Below are positions 11,617 through 22,721 of a DNA stretch of 64,000 bases, in pieces. Position 1 is the stretch's first letter, and every line of letters begins with the position of its first letter. Both the position numbers and the translations under genes were made by a program. The stretch lies in assembly GCF_000003195.3 (NCBI RefSeq), contig NC_012873.2:50067166-50131165 (forward strand), given 5' to 3'. The notes under the pieces were generated by a model. It saw only the letters and a program-made list of their open reading frames with translations, ran no database searches and was not told the origin of the DNA. The stretch is from Sorghum bicolor. Lineage: Eukaryota; Streptophyta; Magnoliopsida; Poales; Poaceae.

Positions 11617-13189
11617 ATGGCGTCACTAGCACCCCCGTCGCCAACCCCTCTTTCTCTACAGATGAAGAAATTCACCAGCTAAATCCTCCTGCTCCTGCTA
11701 CAGTACATCCTACTTCTCCCCAATCTCCTTGCGTCCTACCGGAAATCCGCAGATTGCGCTCACCTTTTCAGCTGAATCGACCAATTTCCCTACAAGACAA
11801 TGACAGCGCATCTTCAAAAGGTAAATAACTTACACTTTTCTCTTTATCTCAACCACAGCTTAGATTTAAAATATGTGTCTTCAAACCCGCAACAAATCCC
11901 TTACATTTATATATGCTTTCACTATTTTGAATCCTATATTATAGAACATTATTTCCAACACAACATGTAAGCACATTAAAGTAAAGTCAACGCAGCTGAA
12001 TCACCAAAATCCAACCGTAATAGGATTCTGCATATATTATAGCCCAGTTCAGTTTACACGTGCATTTATTTACTGTTACTTTATTAATAAACAGATTTAT
12101 ATTAACTCCTACACCATTTCCTCCGTTATTTACTTTTTTTCAGGGAAAAAATTCCTAAAGACAATCAACGACAAAAGAAAATGATCCCTTTCAAATATCC
12201 CAACCTGACAATCATTGATGAATCAGAAGTAGAACAAGTTGCTTCTGCTATATTAGGTCGTGTGATAGTTGCCAGAATTCCAGATTCAGCTCGCCAGTCA
12301 GTTTGTCATGACAACATAAGAGATGCACTTCAAGAAGAATTTGAGATAGATATAGAAATAGAAAAGATCTCACGATTCGGTCCAGATTACCTCATCTTAG
12401 CAGATTCACCAACCATAGCAACGCAAATACTGAATAAAGGATCCCTTGCTATCAATAGTTTCACCGTTGCATTGCTGCCATGGACTACAGAATATGGCTC
12501 CATTACCGTACCACTCCACACACAATTACCAAACATTCAAATACCGCAGGCCCAAGAACAAATAGCACCATGCAACCAACACGTAGCAATTGAGATTTCT
12601 GGACTCCCACCACACCTATGCTATCAGTCAACACTACACCAACTTTTCAGTAGGATCTGTGCTGTTACTGACATAAAATTCATCCGAGCCGATCTGCAGC
12701 CCTACCAAATACAGATGACGTTGCCCCCAGCAACACATATCACCACCAGCTTCAAAACCAAGCAACCAGCAACACAGGTAACAGATATTTTTTTCCCTTC
12801 CTACACATAAAAAAAAACTTACAGAGAACCTGTCTCTTTTCAAAAACTGCATGATTCAAATTGACACTATTTTTATGTTCACTAAACAGGCCACGGTAAT
12901 CAAACTACTTCAGGAGTCAAAGGTACATACTCTGTCACAAATTAAACATACATTTACCATTATCAATACAACAACACTTATCAATTCTATATTTTTCTAT
13001 AGAGTCGCCAGAACCTAATTCAGATCATGATGGTACGTGCATGCTACTTCCAATAAACTTCGAATCCAGTTCGTACAACATGTTTATAATGATACAAACA
13101 TTTTTACAGTTACACCACGAAGAAATTCTGATTCTGATGAGTACGAACCGGGTTGGGAGTCAGACCGCAGTTACTGGAAAGCAGACTAA
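11617..13189 (+). CDS. Gene D: DUF4283-like protein with second RRM-like segment, related to B and C
   Basis: The main exon is 12181-12777. It encodes a domain ending FTVALLPWTTEYGSITVP, the same PW-x-x-EY signature seen in B and C, preceded by NIRDALQEEF and PDYLILADSPTIA. A second segment follows, VAIEISGLPPHLCYQSTLHQLF, like the C-terminal half of grass DUF4283-containing proteins. Downstream exons: about 12890-12922, 13003-13033 and 13110-13189. Two frames are open at the end. One gives an acidic-then-aromatic tail (SDSDEYEPGWESDRSYW, stop at 13187); the other runs basic to 13235. An upstream exon ending at 11820 is open (EEIHQLNPPAPATVHP), but its frame does not join cleanly to 12181, and the ATG at 11617 is in yet another frame. 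The N-terminus is therefore unresolved; translation may start at 12181. D lacks the long helical region of B and C. Confidence 0.55.
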
Positions 13190-13463
13190 ACGATCGTATC
13201 TCCGGCACCACATGAACGAAAAAAGAAGGAAATAACTTCCAATCTTATGCCGACCTTTTGTAACAGCAATATCACTCCGTAAAATAGGCTCTCCCTGACA
13301 GAAGACATATATATCATGTTATGTATACCTATGTGATCTCCCACCTATGTCTTATTGTGATGTATCAAACCTAGAATGAACTCTTATAATTATATATCCC
13401 CTCCTACTATGCAGCACATATATTTGCAAAATCCATTCTTATTAATCTTGACCTTTATTCAGA

Positions 13464-13499
13464 GCGCCCTGGCGCGCAAGGGCGCGCCACTCCTACTAG
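13464..13499 (+). other. Helitron 3' terminus (hairpin plus CTAG)
   Basis: Perfect 7-bp stem GCGCCCT (13464-13470) and AGGGCGC (13479-13485) around the 8-nt loop GGCGCGCA, then the 10-nt spacer 13486-13495, then CTAG (13496-13499) followed by T at 13500. Helitron 3' ends are defined by a GC-rich hairpin 10-12 nt before CTRR, and insertion is between A and T. All features match in an otherwise AT-rich neighbourhood. Confidence 0.8.
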
Positions 13500-13515
13500 T
13501 ATTCATACATTTTAA

Positions 13516-13573
13516 GGACGAGTACATATACATGGCGGCGTTGAGGATGAGTACATATACATGGCGGTGTTGA
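13516..13573 (+). repeat. Imperfect tandem duplication, 2 x 29 bp
   Basis: Units 13516-13544 and 13545-13573 share GAGTACATATACATGGCGG and differ at two positions. The duplication sits just outside the Helitron end. Confidence 0.85.
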
Positions 13574-13859
13574 TACATGTGAAGTACGTGTGTATTGACA
13601 GAGTAGATACATGTTCACGGATAGTATGAATACATACTTGTTTGGATATGAGAGTATATATACATGCTAGATGAGTTTGAAGTATGAACTCATACATTTC
13701 ATGGAACGTAAGAATCAAGGTATAATAAAAGTGTATATAATTGGACTGTTTTCTGAATCATCTAGAGAAACATTAGGGTGTGCTCAGCAATCAAGATTAG
13801 GCAGCTGATGTTGCGCAGCACTACTTGCTACTACATCTTTTGGCTGATGATCGGAGCTC

Positions 13860-14339
13860 CAAGAATGTCGGCGATCTGACAACTGCTAGCATTTTCTAAT
13901 AAATCTCTACTGGCCGCCGCTGCCGCTGAAGAAAATTTTCTGTATCTGTGTTCCATGATATCTGAATCAAACAACTCACTCCATAATAAGGATTACTCCA
14001 TCTAGATTAATCTGCTGAATTTAACAAAAAAATCTATGGAACGAATGCAACAAGCAGGGGCCCGATCTACAATACTAATAGAAATTAAACTTACCTAAGA
14101 ATACATCGGAGCGATTGACATACTGCACCACTGCCTAGTGCCAACCGCCGCTCTGATCTTGAGTCCGCGTGCGGGGCTTTGTCGCGCCGTCGCTGGGGCC
14201 ACCAATGCAAGCGCGCTGGCCTGGCCACGGCGCCATTGAATGGAGCGAACTGGCCGATGCAGATCAAGGGGCAGCGGGGGGAGGGCTGCTGCCGCTGGTG
14301 ACCGGAGAGGAGCTTGTGAGTTGGAGTCTCGAAGGGCAT
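13860..14339 (-). CDS. Possible minus-strand gene fragment, two exons, not recognised
   Basis: On the minus strand an ATG at 14339 opens a frame (MPFETPTHKLLSGHQRQQ, 82 codons). It runs in GC-rich sequence to a consensus donor at about 14,095 (TCTTAG then GTAAGT). Further downstream on the same strand a short frame (MEHRYRKFSSAAAAASRD) ends in TAG near 13,840. The GC step against the flanks and the donor suggest a real 5' exon of a host gene or gene remnant. The opposite strand is also open over the same stretch (14169-14420), so the choice of strand is uncertain. No domain recognised. Confidence 0.2.
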
Positions 14340-14452
14340 GCGGGGACTGTCGCCGGTGCCGCCGCCTATGGAACCGTTTGCTTATGGCCTGCCGAAGCGT
14401 TTGCTGATGGCATACGATAAATGTGGACCGAGGAAAGTCGATCTCGGGACTG

Positions 14453-14610
14453 GATGGTAATTTATTAGGGAAGGGAAGGCTATATCGGGTCCAATGCCCG
14501 CTCGCCCATCGGCCCGGTAAGTGTCACTAATCTCATACGCACTCGATTAGTAAAAGATTTCTGCCTAGTTGGAGGAGGGAGTAATTACTCTTAGGGAGTA
14601 GAAAATTTAC

Positions 14611-14678
<68 letters not shown>

Positions 14679-15320
14679 TAATGGTCCACATATTTATCTT
14701 TTAGTTTATCTATTGCTAACTGTTGTGCCTGCATGATGTTGTGAAATAAATGAAAAGGTCTCTAAATGCTAAAGGATGGATTTGTTGCAAAAAATGAGAC
14801 AACTCTAGACTTCCATTTCGATTATATCTTGGGAAAGTTCAATGACTAATTATTTCGATAGTTGTACACTCTCTCTCTTCATCTCAGTTTTAAACCTACA
14901 AAAGGGGGAGAGAATTAGGGATGAGTTCTTTGTCATGTTTTCTTGCAGGGGACACCGTTGACATTTTTGGCACAGCTGTGAAGCCAATTATTCAGTTCTA
15001 TTCTACTGCTTCAACAGTACAAGGTCAACAATGGTTCATAGCTATTGTGCGATCAGGACTTGTGTACAAAATCAAATATAATATTAGGATTCAAAACAAG
15101 TTTTCTATTAAATGCTTTGAAACTAAGAGGAATGCTGTTATTTGGCATGTCGAGTTGTTTCTTATAGCCTGAAACTTGTAGGGAAAGACAATCTTTCCAC
15201 GTAGGATAAGCCAACTCCGTGTTAGGAGCATTCTCTAGGATATTATACATGTTAGTTTCCTTGCTAAAGTATATAACCTGCATTTTATGCCTTTTACTCT
15301 GGTGCATACACTAAATAGTA
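14453..15320. other. Intergenic stretch before the nested elements
   Basis: AT-rich intergenic DNA. A frame from 14948 (GDTVDIFGTAVKPIIQFYS) follows a good acceptor-like TTCTTGCAG near 14,947 and could be a lone exon remnant, but I recognise no family. Nothing else is supported apart from the (AT)n tract listed separately. Confidence 0.35.
14616..14676. repeat. (AT)n microsatellite
   Basis: Uninterrupted TA/AT dinucleotide run of about 60 bases, similar in length to the tract at 11251-11310. Confidence 0.97.
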
Positions 15321-15456
15321 TTCCCTCCATTCGAAATTATAAGTCATTCAAAAATCTTGGGAGTCAAAGCATCTTAAGTTTAACCAAATTTATATGATAA
15401 CATAATAATATTTATGATATCAACTAAGCATCATTATGTTCTTTATTAGTTATATT
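15321..15456 (+). mobile_element. Stowaway-type MITE, left part
   Basis: Begins after TA with TTCCCTCCATTCGAAATTAT, the standard grass Stowaway TIR style. It is interrupted at 15456 by the Sirevirus insertion. With 36776-36896 it makes about 257 bp, the same length as the intact copy at 40172-40428. Confidence 0.85.
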
Positions 15457-17002
15457 TGAAAGAGCATCTAGGCCCTAGTGATTTCGGTGATTAATGACAT
15501 TGTTTATTACTGTGACTAACGTGTGTTTTGCAGAGGCAAAGTCATAGGTAAGGTCATGGTAAATAGGTACTCGATGGACAGGGACGTATATGCCTACTTA
15601 ATAGCGGAAATCGTTTCGGTTTTCAAAGGATGGATGGACATCATCAAGACTAGACTAGGTCTAAGTGCCGTATGGTGAAGAAGGGCACTTAGAGTAGTTT
15701 AGGACTTTGTTTTCCTTTGACCGTATTATTAAGAGGGGCTTTGATCTAGTAGCTTGACTTAGGCAAGGCTTTAGGTTTAGGTGTGGTGCACACTTGGTAA
15801 ACCTAGCACTAGGCAGCTCAGAGATAGTCCTTAGATCGAGAGGAACCAACTTCGTTTAGGAGCGATCGCGTTTCGACGAAGTTAGGGTGCCCAAGGGGGC
15901 ACCGAACGCTGCACCGGACGCTCTGTGAGTGCGTCCGGTGAGGTCCTTAGCCGTTGGTACAGTGCCGTGCTTAGGGTTAGGCACCGGACGCTGGCACCGG
16001 ACTCACCGGGCAGCGTCCGGTCCCTTACCCAGGGAGGTTGCAAACCTGCCAGGAGCACCGGATGCTAGCACCGGACGCACCGGGTAGCGTCCGGTCCCAT
16101 GCGCAGGGAGCATGTAAATCTTCCCCGAGCACCGGACGGTGCACCGGACGCTGGAAGTTAGCGTCCGGTGACCTGTCAGTAGCAAGTACAGTTAGCCGTT
16201 ATGAAGCACCGGACGCTCGGAGCAGTGCGTCCGGTGCAACATAATGTGCGTCCGGTGACCCCGTTTTCAGTGGAAAACGGTTGGCTGACCTTTGGACTTC
16301 GTGGATAGTATTTATACTCCTCCACCTCGTCCATGAGAGGTCTCTTGCCCATTTGAACATCAGAGAAACTTGTTGTGGAGCAAGAGAGTAGCAAGAGCCT
16401 AGAGAGGATTGAGTTTTGAGTGATTTCTTGAGAGAATCCTTCTCTAGTGAGTTCCAAGAGTCAAGTGTGCATCCACCACTCTCTAGAGCCTTGTTTGGGT
16501 CAAGTGAGAGTTCTTTGCTTGTTACTCTTGGTGATCGCCATCACCTAGACGGTTCGGTGGTGATTGGAGGCACGAAGACCGCCCGGAGTTCTTGTGGGTG
16601 GCTCGTGTCAAGCTTGTGAGCGGTTTTGGGCGATTCACTGCGACGGAGTGTCGAAGAATCAGCCCGTAGAGAGCACTTGGTCCTTGCGCGGACCAAGGGG
16701 GAGCAAGACCTTGCGCGGGTGCTCCAACGAGGACTAGTGGAGAGTGGCGACTCTCCGATACCTCGGCAAAACATCGCCGAGCATTTTCTTTCACTACTCC
16801 TTTACTTTCTAGCAATTACTTTGTGCTTTTACATTCTTAGAATTGCCATGCTAGAATAGGATTGGAACTAGGTTGCAAAACTTTTTATCCGGTAGCTCTC
16901 TAGGTCACACTAGGCACAAGGGGTTGAATTGGAGCTTATAGGTTGCTTAAATTTTTAGAGAAGCCCAATTCACCCCCCCTCTTGGGCATCTTGATCCTTT
17001 CA
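15457..17002 (+). repeat. Sirevirus 5' LTR
   Basis: 1,546 bp, TGAAAGAGC to CCTTTCA. Between about 15,900 and 16,260 it holds roughly a dozen CACCGGAC or GTCCGGTG motifs arranged as interrupted palindromes. Such palindromic motifs are a published hallmark of Sirevirus LTRs and probably act as promoter or regulatory elements. Confidence 0.95.
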
Positions 17003-17004
17003 AT

Positions 17005-17016
17005 TGGTATCGGAGC
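17005..17016 (+). other. Sirevirus primer-binding site
   Basis: TGGTATCGGAGC lies two bases after the LTR. It matches the initiator methionine tRNA site TGGTATCAGAGC except for one A-to-G change. Confidence 0.9.
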
Positions 17017-17055
17017 CTAGTGCTCATTATTTAGGCTTCACCGCCTAGAGAAAAG

Positions 17056-19480
17056 ATGTCTAACGGGGATGGACCGCCACCCATGTTCGATGGGGATGAC
17101 TTCCCGTATTGGAAAATATGGATGGAGTCATACCTTGAGGCATGCGATATAAAGTGCCTAAAAGCCGCGACCGAAGGGTTTACCCCTCTGGCAAAGGACA
17201 CCGCTCTTACTCCACAAGAGCAAGAAAACGAGAAGTGGAATGCGAAGGCCAAAAACCACATCTTTAGAGGCCTTTGCAAAGAGGTGTTCAACCGCGTTCG
17301 GAGCCACAAAACTGCCAATGAACTTTGGAAGGAACTTTGTGCGCTCCATGAGGGATCAAAGAGTGAACGCGAGGAACGCTATCACCTAGTGATGAACAAG
17401 CTTAATACATTTGAGATGCTTCCTAAAGAAAATGCTAATGAAATGTATTCTCGCTTGAATGTCATTGTAGAGGAGCTAAAGGGACTTGGGCTCACTCAAA
17501 TGAGTGCGGCGGATGTAGCAAGGAAAATACTATGTGTGCTTCCCTTTGAGAAATATGGGCACATAGTAACGGTGCTTCATCAAGGCGATCTCTCCACCGC
17601 TACACCAACCGCCATATTGGGGAAGATCAATGCTCATGAGATGTACATGCACATGAACCCCCAAGATGGCTCCTCGTCGGCCAAGAAAGAAAAGAAGGAC
17701 TTGGCTCTCAAAGCTTCTCACAAGGGCAAAGCCAAGAAGATTGAAGTTGAGTCATCAACTTCAAGTGATGATGATGCATCTATTGCTCTCTTGGTGAGAA
17801 GAACCACAAAGATGTTGAAGAAGCTCAACAAGAATTTAGTCAACTTTGACTCCAAGAAGAAGAAGTTCTTCACAAGTAGCAAGAGGAAGCCCATCTCCGA
17901 GATGGATTGCTACAATTGTGGTGAGCTTGGTCATCTTGCTCATCAATGTCCAAAGCCCAAGAAGGACAAATACAAGAAGAAGAACAAAGAGCAAGATAAT
18001 TCAAGTGATGATGAGAAAAATGACAAGAAGCAATACAAGAAGAAAGGTGGTAAGAAGAAGGAGCACTACAAGAAGAAGAATGGCAAGGCTTACATAGTTG
18101 GTGATTGGCTCACCGACATTGAAAGCTCAAGTGGTGACTCCTCCGGCAATGAAAGGGGATGATGAGAAGGTTGCCGCCATTGCCATCAATGCTCCCTCAC
18201 CATCATCTTCACCACCATCTATATCCTCTACACACCTATGCCTTATGGCCAAGGGTGACCGGAAGGTACAAAGTGAGGATGAGAGTAGTGAAAGTGATAG
18301 TGAATATGAATCACCTTCTTATGATGAACTTGTAAAATTGCTTAACAAGTACACAAAAGTCATAAGAAAATCTAGAAGTGAAAATGAAAAGCTTGAACTT
18401 GAAAATGAAACACTTCTAGCAAAGCTTAAGTCTAGTGATGAGCTTAGAGACCAAAATGAGATCATGACCACTAAGCTCAAGGAGCTCAAACTCTCTCTAA
18501 AAGAGCTCAAAGAAAAACATGATAAACTTGAGAGTGTTCATGATGAGCTTATCACTAGATATAGAGCAATGAAGGAAGAGCTAACAACTCTAAAAGCAAA
18601 CTATGACAATCTTGAAATTGCTTATGAACTTGCAATTGATGAAACACATGTTGCTACTAACAATGTTGCTAAGCTTGATGTAGCCACATCTTGTGATGAC
18701 TTACTTGTGGAGAGCACAAGCAAATGTGTTGATTGGAAGGGCAAGAAAGTGGTAGTGGCCAAGAGTTATGAGGACACTATCAAGCTCAAGGATGAAATTG
18801 TCATGCTCAAGAAAGAGTTGCAAGATCAAGCCAAGCACAAGACCATCGAAATTGAGTCACTTGATCAAGACAAGAAGCTTGCATATGAGAACAAGTTGCT
18901 CAAGGAAAAAAATCAATATCTCAAGCTTGGTTTGATGTATGACAAGCAAGAAGAAGATGAGACATTCATCTTGGATGAGTTAGCAAGCAACAATGACCCA
19001 ATCATCAAGAAGCTAACTCAAGAGAACAACAAGCTCAAGAAAGAGAAGGAACATCTAACCATGGGGTTAGCAAAGTTCACAAAGGGGAAGGACCTTCAAA
19101 GTGAGCTTTTCATGAACACCGTCATGAAGATGGACAAGAGTGGGATTGGCTACAAAGCTCATCAAACAAAGCTCATCAAGTCACTAGCCACTCATGATCA
19201 ACCAAGCAAGCCAAAGCAAAAGAGATGTTTTGAGTGTGGTCAAGAAGGACACTTTGCTCATGAGTGTAAAGCACCACTACCACCACCCTTGCCCAAGCAT
19301 GCAAGACCATTTGCCTTCAATGCTCACTACATTGTAAGAAAAGACAAGAGTGGCAATGTCAAGGTTAGCTTCATGGGGCCGCCCAACAAGCAAAGGCCAA
19401 AGAAGATTTGGGGGCCAAAGCAACTAGTAGAGAAGGTCAAGGGCCCTAAGCAAATGTGGGTCCCTAAATCTCAAGCTTGA
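17056..19480 (+). pseudogene. gag: Sirevirus gag, frameshifted
   Basis: Gag forms the virus-like particle of the element. The first frame (17056-18162) starts MSNGDGPPPMFDGDDFPYWK, has the Copia gag core with ELWKELCALHEG near residue 95 and a CCHC knuckle (CYNCGELGHLAHQC) near residue 283, then Lys-rich runs. A second frame (18098-19480) continues after a shift in the GGGG run at about 18,157-18,161. It encodes a long coiled coil (about residues 90-320) and a second knuckle (CFECGQEGHFAHEC), ending VPKSQA. The overlap and matching content show that one gag has been split by a one-base gain. A long coiled coil plus a second knuckle is typical of Sirevirus gag. The stop at 19478 separates gag from pol, which lies in another frame. 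Confidence 0.92.
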
Positions 19481-19494
19481 TCTCTTGTGTGTAG

Positions 19495-22400
19495 GTGAAC
19501 TACAAGACCGGTGGATCACATTGGGTAATTGATAGTGGTTGCACTCAACATATGACCGGAGATCCTCGGATGTTCACCTCTCTTGATGAAGATGTTGACA
19601 ACCAAGAGAAGATCACATTTGGTGACAATTCTAAAGGCAAGGTCAAGGGACTAGGAAAGGTTGCTATATCAAATGACAACTCCATCACCAATGTGCTCTA
19701 TGTGCAATCATTGAGTTTCAATTTGCTCTCGGTTGGACAACTTTGTGATCTTGGATTTGAATGCCTATTCAAGAAGAAGGAAGCAATTGTGACCAAGGAA
19801 GATGATAATGAAGTGATATTCAAAGGCTTCCGACACAACAACCTATATGTAGTTGATTTCTCATCCGATGAAGTTGATGTCAAGACTTGCTTATTCACCA
19901 AGACTTCACTTGGGTGGTTGTGGCATAGAAGGTTAGCACATGTTGGAATGGGCACACTTAAGAAGTTGATGAAGAAAGAATTGATTAGAGGCTTGAAGGA
20001 TGTGACATTTGAGAAGGACAAGCTTTGTAGTACATGTCAAGCCGGCAAGCAAGTTGCAAACACTCATCCAACCAAGGCCTATCTCTCTACTTCAAGAGTG
20101 CTTGAGCTACTTCACATGGATCTATTTGGACCAACCACATATGCTAGTCTTGGAGGCAACGAGTATTGCTTGGTCATAGTTGATGATTTCTCCCGGTACA
20201 CTTAGACATTCTTTTTGCAAGACAAGGCCGAAGTTGCATCTATATTCAAGAAGTTTGCAAAGAATGCCCAAAATCAATTTGATGTCAAGATCAAGAAGAT
20301 TAGAAGTGACAATGGCAAAGAGTTTGACAACACCAACATTGAAGAGTATTGTGATGAAGTGGGAATCAAGCATGAGTTCTCCTCAACATACACACCACAA
20401 CAAAATGGGGTTGTAGAAAGAAAGAACCGGACATTGATCACCTTGGCAAGAACAATGCTAGAGAGTATAACACTTCGGAGAAGATGTGGGCCGAGGCAAT
20501 CAACACCGCATGCTATGCTTCAAACCGGCTCTTTCCTCACAAGTTCCTAGAGAAGACACCTTATGAGTTGCTCAATGGGAAGAAGCCCGATGTCTCATTC
20601 TTTAGAGTGTTTGGATGCAAATGCTACATCTACAAGAAGCGCCAACACTTGGGAAAGTTCCAAAGAAGATGTGACATTGGCTACTTGGTTGGCTATTCAT
20701 CAAAGTCAAAGGCATATAGGGTCTTTAACCATGCCACAAACATGGTTGAAGAAACATTTGATGTTGAATTTGATGAAACTAATGGCTCCCAAGGAGCAAG
20801 TGATAATCTTGATGATGTAGGTGGTGAACCATTGAGGGATGCCATGAAAAACATGCCGGTGGGGGACATCAAGCCAAAAGAAGATGATGATGATGTGCAA
20901 GTCATTGAGCCACCATCCACCTCACATAGTCCACAAGATGAAGACAAGGATGTGAGAGATGCTCATGAAGACACTCAAGTCACTCTTGAGCAAGCGGTGG
21001 CACAAGCACAAGATGTTGATGCTCCCCAACCTACCCCTCAAGTGGCACCAAGAAGAACATCACATCTCCTCCAAGATCACTCTCAAGATCTCATCATCGG
21101 GAGCCCATCACGTGGTGTAACTACTCGTTCTAGACATGCTTTATTTATTGAACATATCGCTTTTGTGTCTCTTGAAGATGAACCAAAGACCATAGAGGAA
21201 GCTCTTCGTGATGCGGATTGGATCATGGCCATGCAAGAGGAGTTGAACAACTTCTCTCGCAACCAAGTATGGACACTTGAAGAGCGACCCAAAGATGCAA
21301 GAGTGATTGGAACAAAGTGGGTCTTCCGGAACAAGAAGGATGATCAAGGCAAAGTGGTGCGCAATAAGGCAAGGCTCGTGGCAGAAGGCTTTTCACAAGT
21401 GGAAGGTCTTGACTTCGGTGAAACCTTTGCACCGGTGGCAAGACTTGAAGCAATCCGTATCCTACTTGCATATGCATCTAGTCATGATATCAAGTTATTT
21501 CAAATGGATGTGAAAAGTGCTTTTTTGAATGGATATATTAATGAGCTTGTCTATGTTGAGCAACCCCCCGGTTTTGAAGACCCTAGGTACCCCAAGCATG
21601 TCTACCGGTTGTCCAAGGCTCTCTATGGTCTCAAGCAAGCTCCTAGAGCTTGGTATGAGAGGCTTAGGAACTTCCTCATTGAGAAGGGCTTCAAGATTGG
21701 GAAAGTTGACACAACACTCTTCACCAAGAAAATGAATGGGGAAATCTTCATTTGCCAAGTTTATGTTGATGATATTATTTTTGGCTCTACTAATGAAGAT
21801 TTTTGCAAGGAATTTGGTGATTTGATGTCCAAGGAGTTTGAGATGTCCATGATTGGCGAGCTATCCTTCTTCCTAGGATTTCAAGTCAAGCAAATGAAGG
21901 AAGGAGTCTTCATCTCTCAAGATAAGTACACACAAGATCTTCTCAAGAGGTTCAAGATGATGGATTGCAAGCCAATCAAGACTCCCATGGCATCAAATGG
22001 GCATCTCGACTTGGATGAGGGAGGTAACCCAATTGACAAGACTCTCTATCGCTCCATGATAGGAAGTCTCCTCTACCTCACCGCATCTAGGCCTGATATC
22101 ATGTTTAGTGTGTGTATGTGTGCTAGATATCAAGCAATGCCTATGGAATCTCACTTGATTGCCGTCAAGAGAATTCTTAGGTATCTAAAATACACACCTT
22201 GCCTAGGTTTGTGGTATCCCAAAGGTGCAAGATTCCAACTTGTAGGCTATTCCGATTCGGATTATGCCGGGTGCCGAATTGATAGAAAAAGCACATCCGG
22301 AGGGTGCCACTTCCTAGGTAGATCACTTGTCTCTTGGATGTCAAAGAAACAAAATAGTGTCGCCTTGTCAACGGCCGAGGCGGAATACATTGCCGCCGGT

Positions 22401-22721
22401 GCTTGTTGTGCACAAATACTCTACATGAAACAAACTTTGCTAGACTATGAAGTAGTACTAGACAAAGTACCTTTGTTGTGTGACAACGAAAGTGCCGTAA
22501 AACTTGTAAACAACCCGGTTCAACACACCCGCACAAAACATATTGACATCCGCCACCACTTCCTTAGGGATCATGTTGCTAAAGGTGACATATCACTAGA
22601 GAATGTGGGAACGGAAAATCAATTGGCGGATATCTTCACAAAACCCCTAGATGAAGCTAGGTTTTGTATGTTGAGAAATGAACTTAATGTGCTTGATCTC
22701 TCTAACTTCACTAAAAGATAA
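19495..22721 (+). pseudogene. pol: Sirevirus pol (protease, integrase, reverse transcriptase, RNase H), one stop and one frameshift
   Basis: Protease active site WVIDSGCTQHMTG (about 19,522-19,560). The integrase zinc finger is H-x-H with C-x2-C (WHRRLAHVG, CSTCQAGK), followed by the catalytic core (LLHMDLFGP, DNGKEFDN, PQQNGVVERKNRT). Reverse transcriptase shows QMDVKSAFLNG, YGLKQAPRAWY and the YVDD box (VYVDDIIFGS). RNase H shows STAEAEYIAA and ends IFTKPLDEARF. This is the Copia domain order. Lesions: a TAG at 20203-20205 where Trp is expected between YT and TFF, and a one-base loss near 20,466 that moves RT/RNase H to another frame (ORF 20484-22721). The RT/RNase H frame itself is intact. 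Confidence 0.95.

Larger units (their letters stand above)
1..13499 (+). mobile_element. Large Helitron, right-hand part (5' end outside window)
   Basis: The right boundary is the Helitron-style terminus described at 13464-13499 (GC hairpin, 10-nt spacer, CTAG, then host T). Everything upstream is on the plus strand and includes an RPA1-like gene, a class known from plant autonomous Helitrons, and three additional related genes. I found no Helitron-type 5' terminus (TC followed by a CTACTA-like motif) between 1 and 13,499, and no Rep or helicase motif. The element therefore either begins upstream of the window, where RepHel would be expected, or an unrecognised 5' end lies inside. Inference: B, C and D are cargo or accessory genes of the element. 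If a 5' end were found between 3,900 and 11,400, the RPA1-like gene would be outside it. Confidence 0.6.

Noticed and set aside
12634..12852. Minus-strand 72-codon frame in gene D
   Set aside because: Shadow of the sense exon, which keeps a recognisable domain.
14091..14450. A CRISPR-like or structured RNA locus in the GC-rich patch
   Set aside because: No repeat-spacer pattern or convincing extended pairing was visible.
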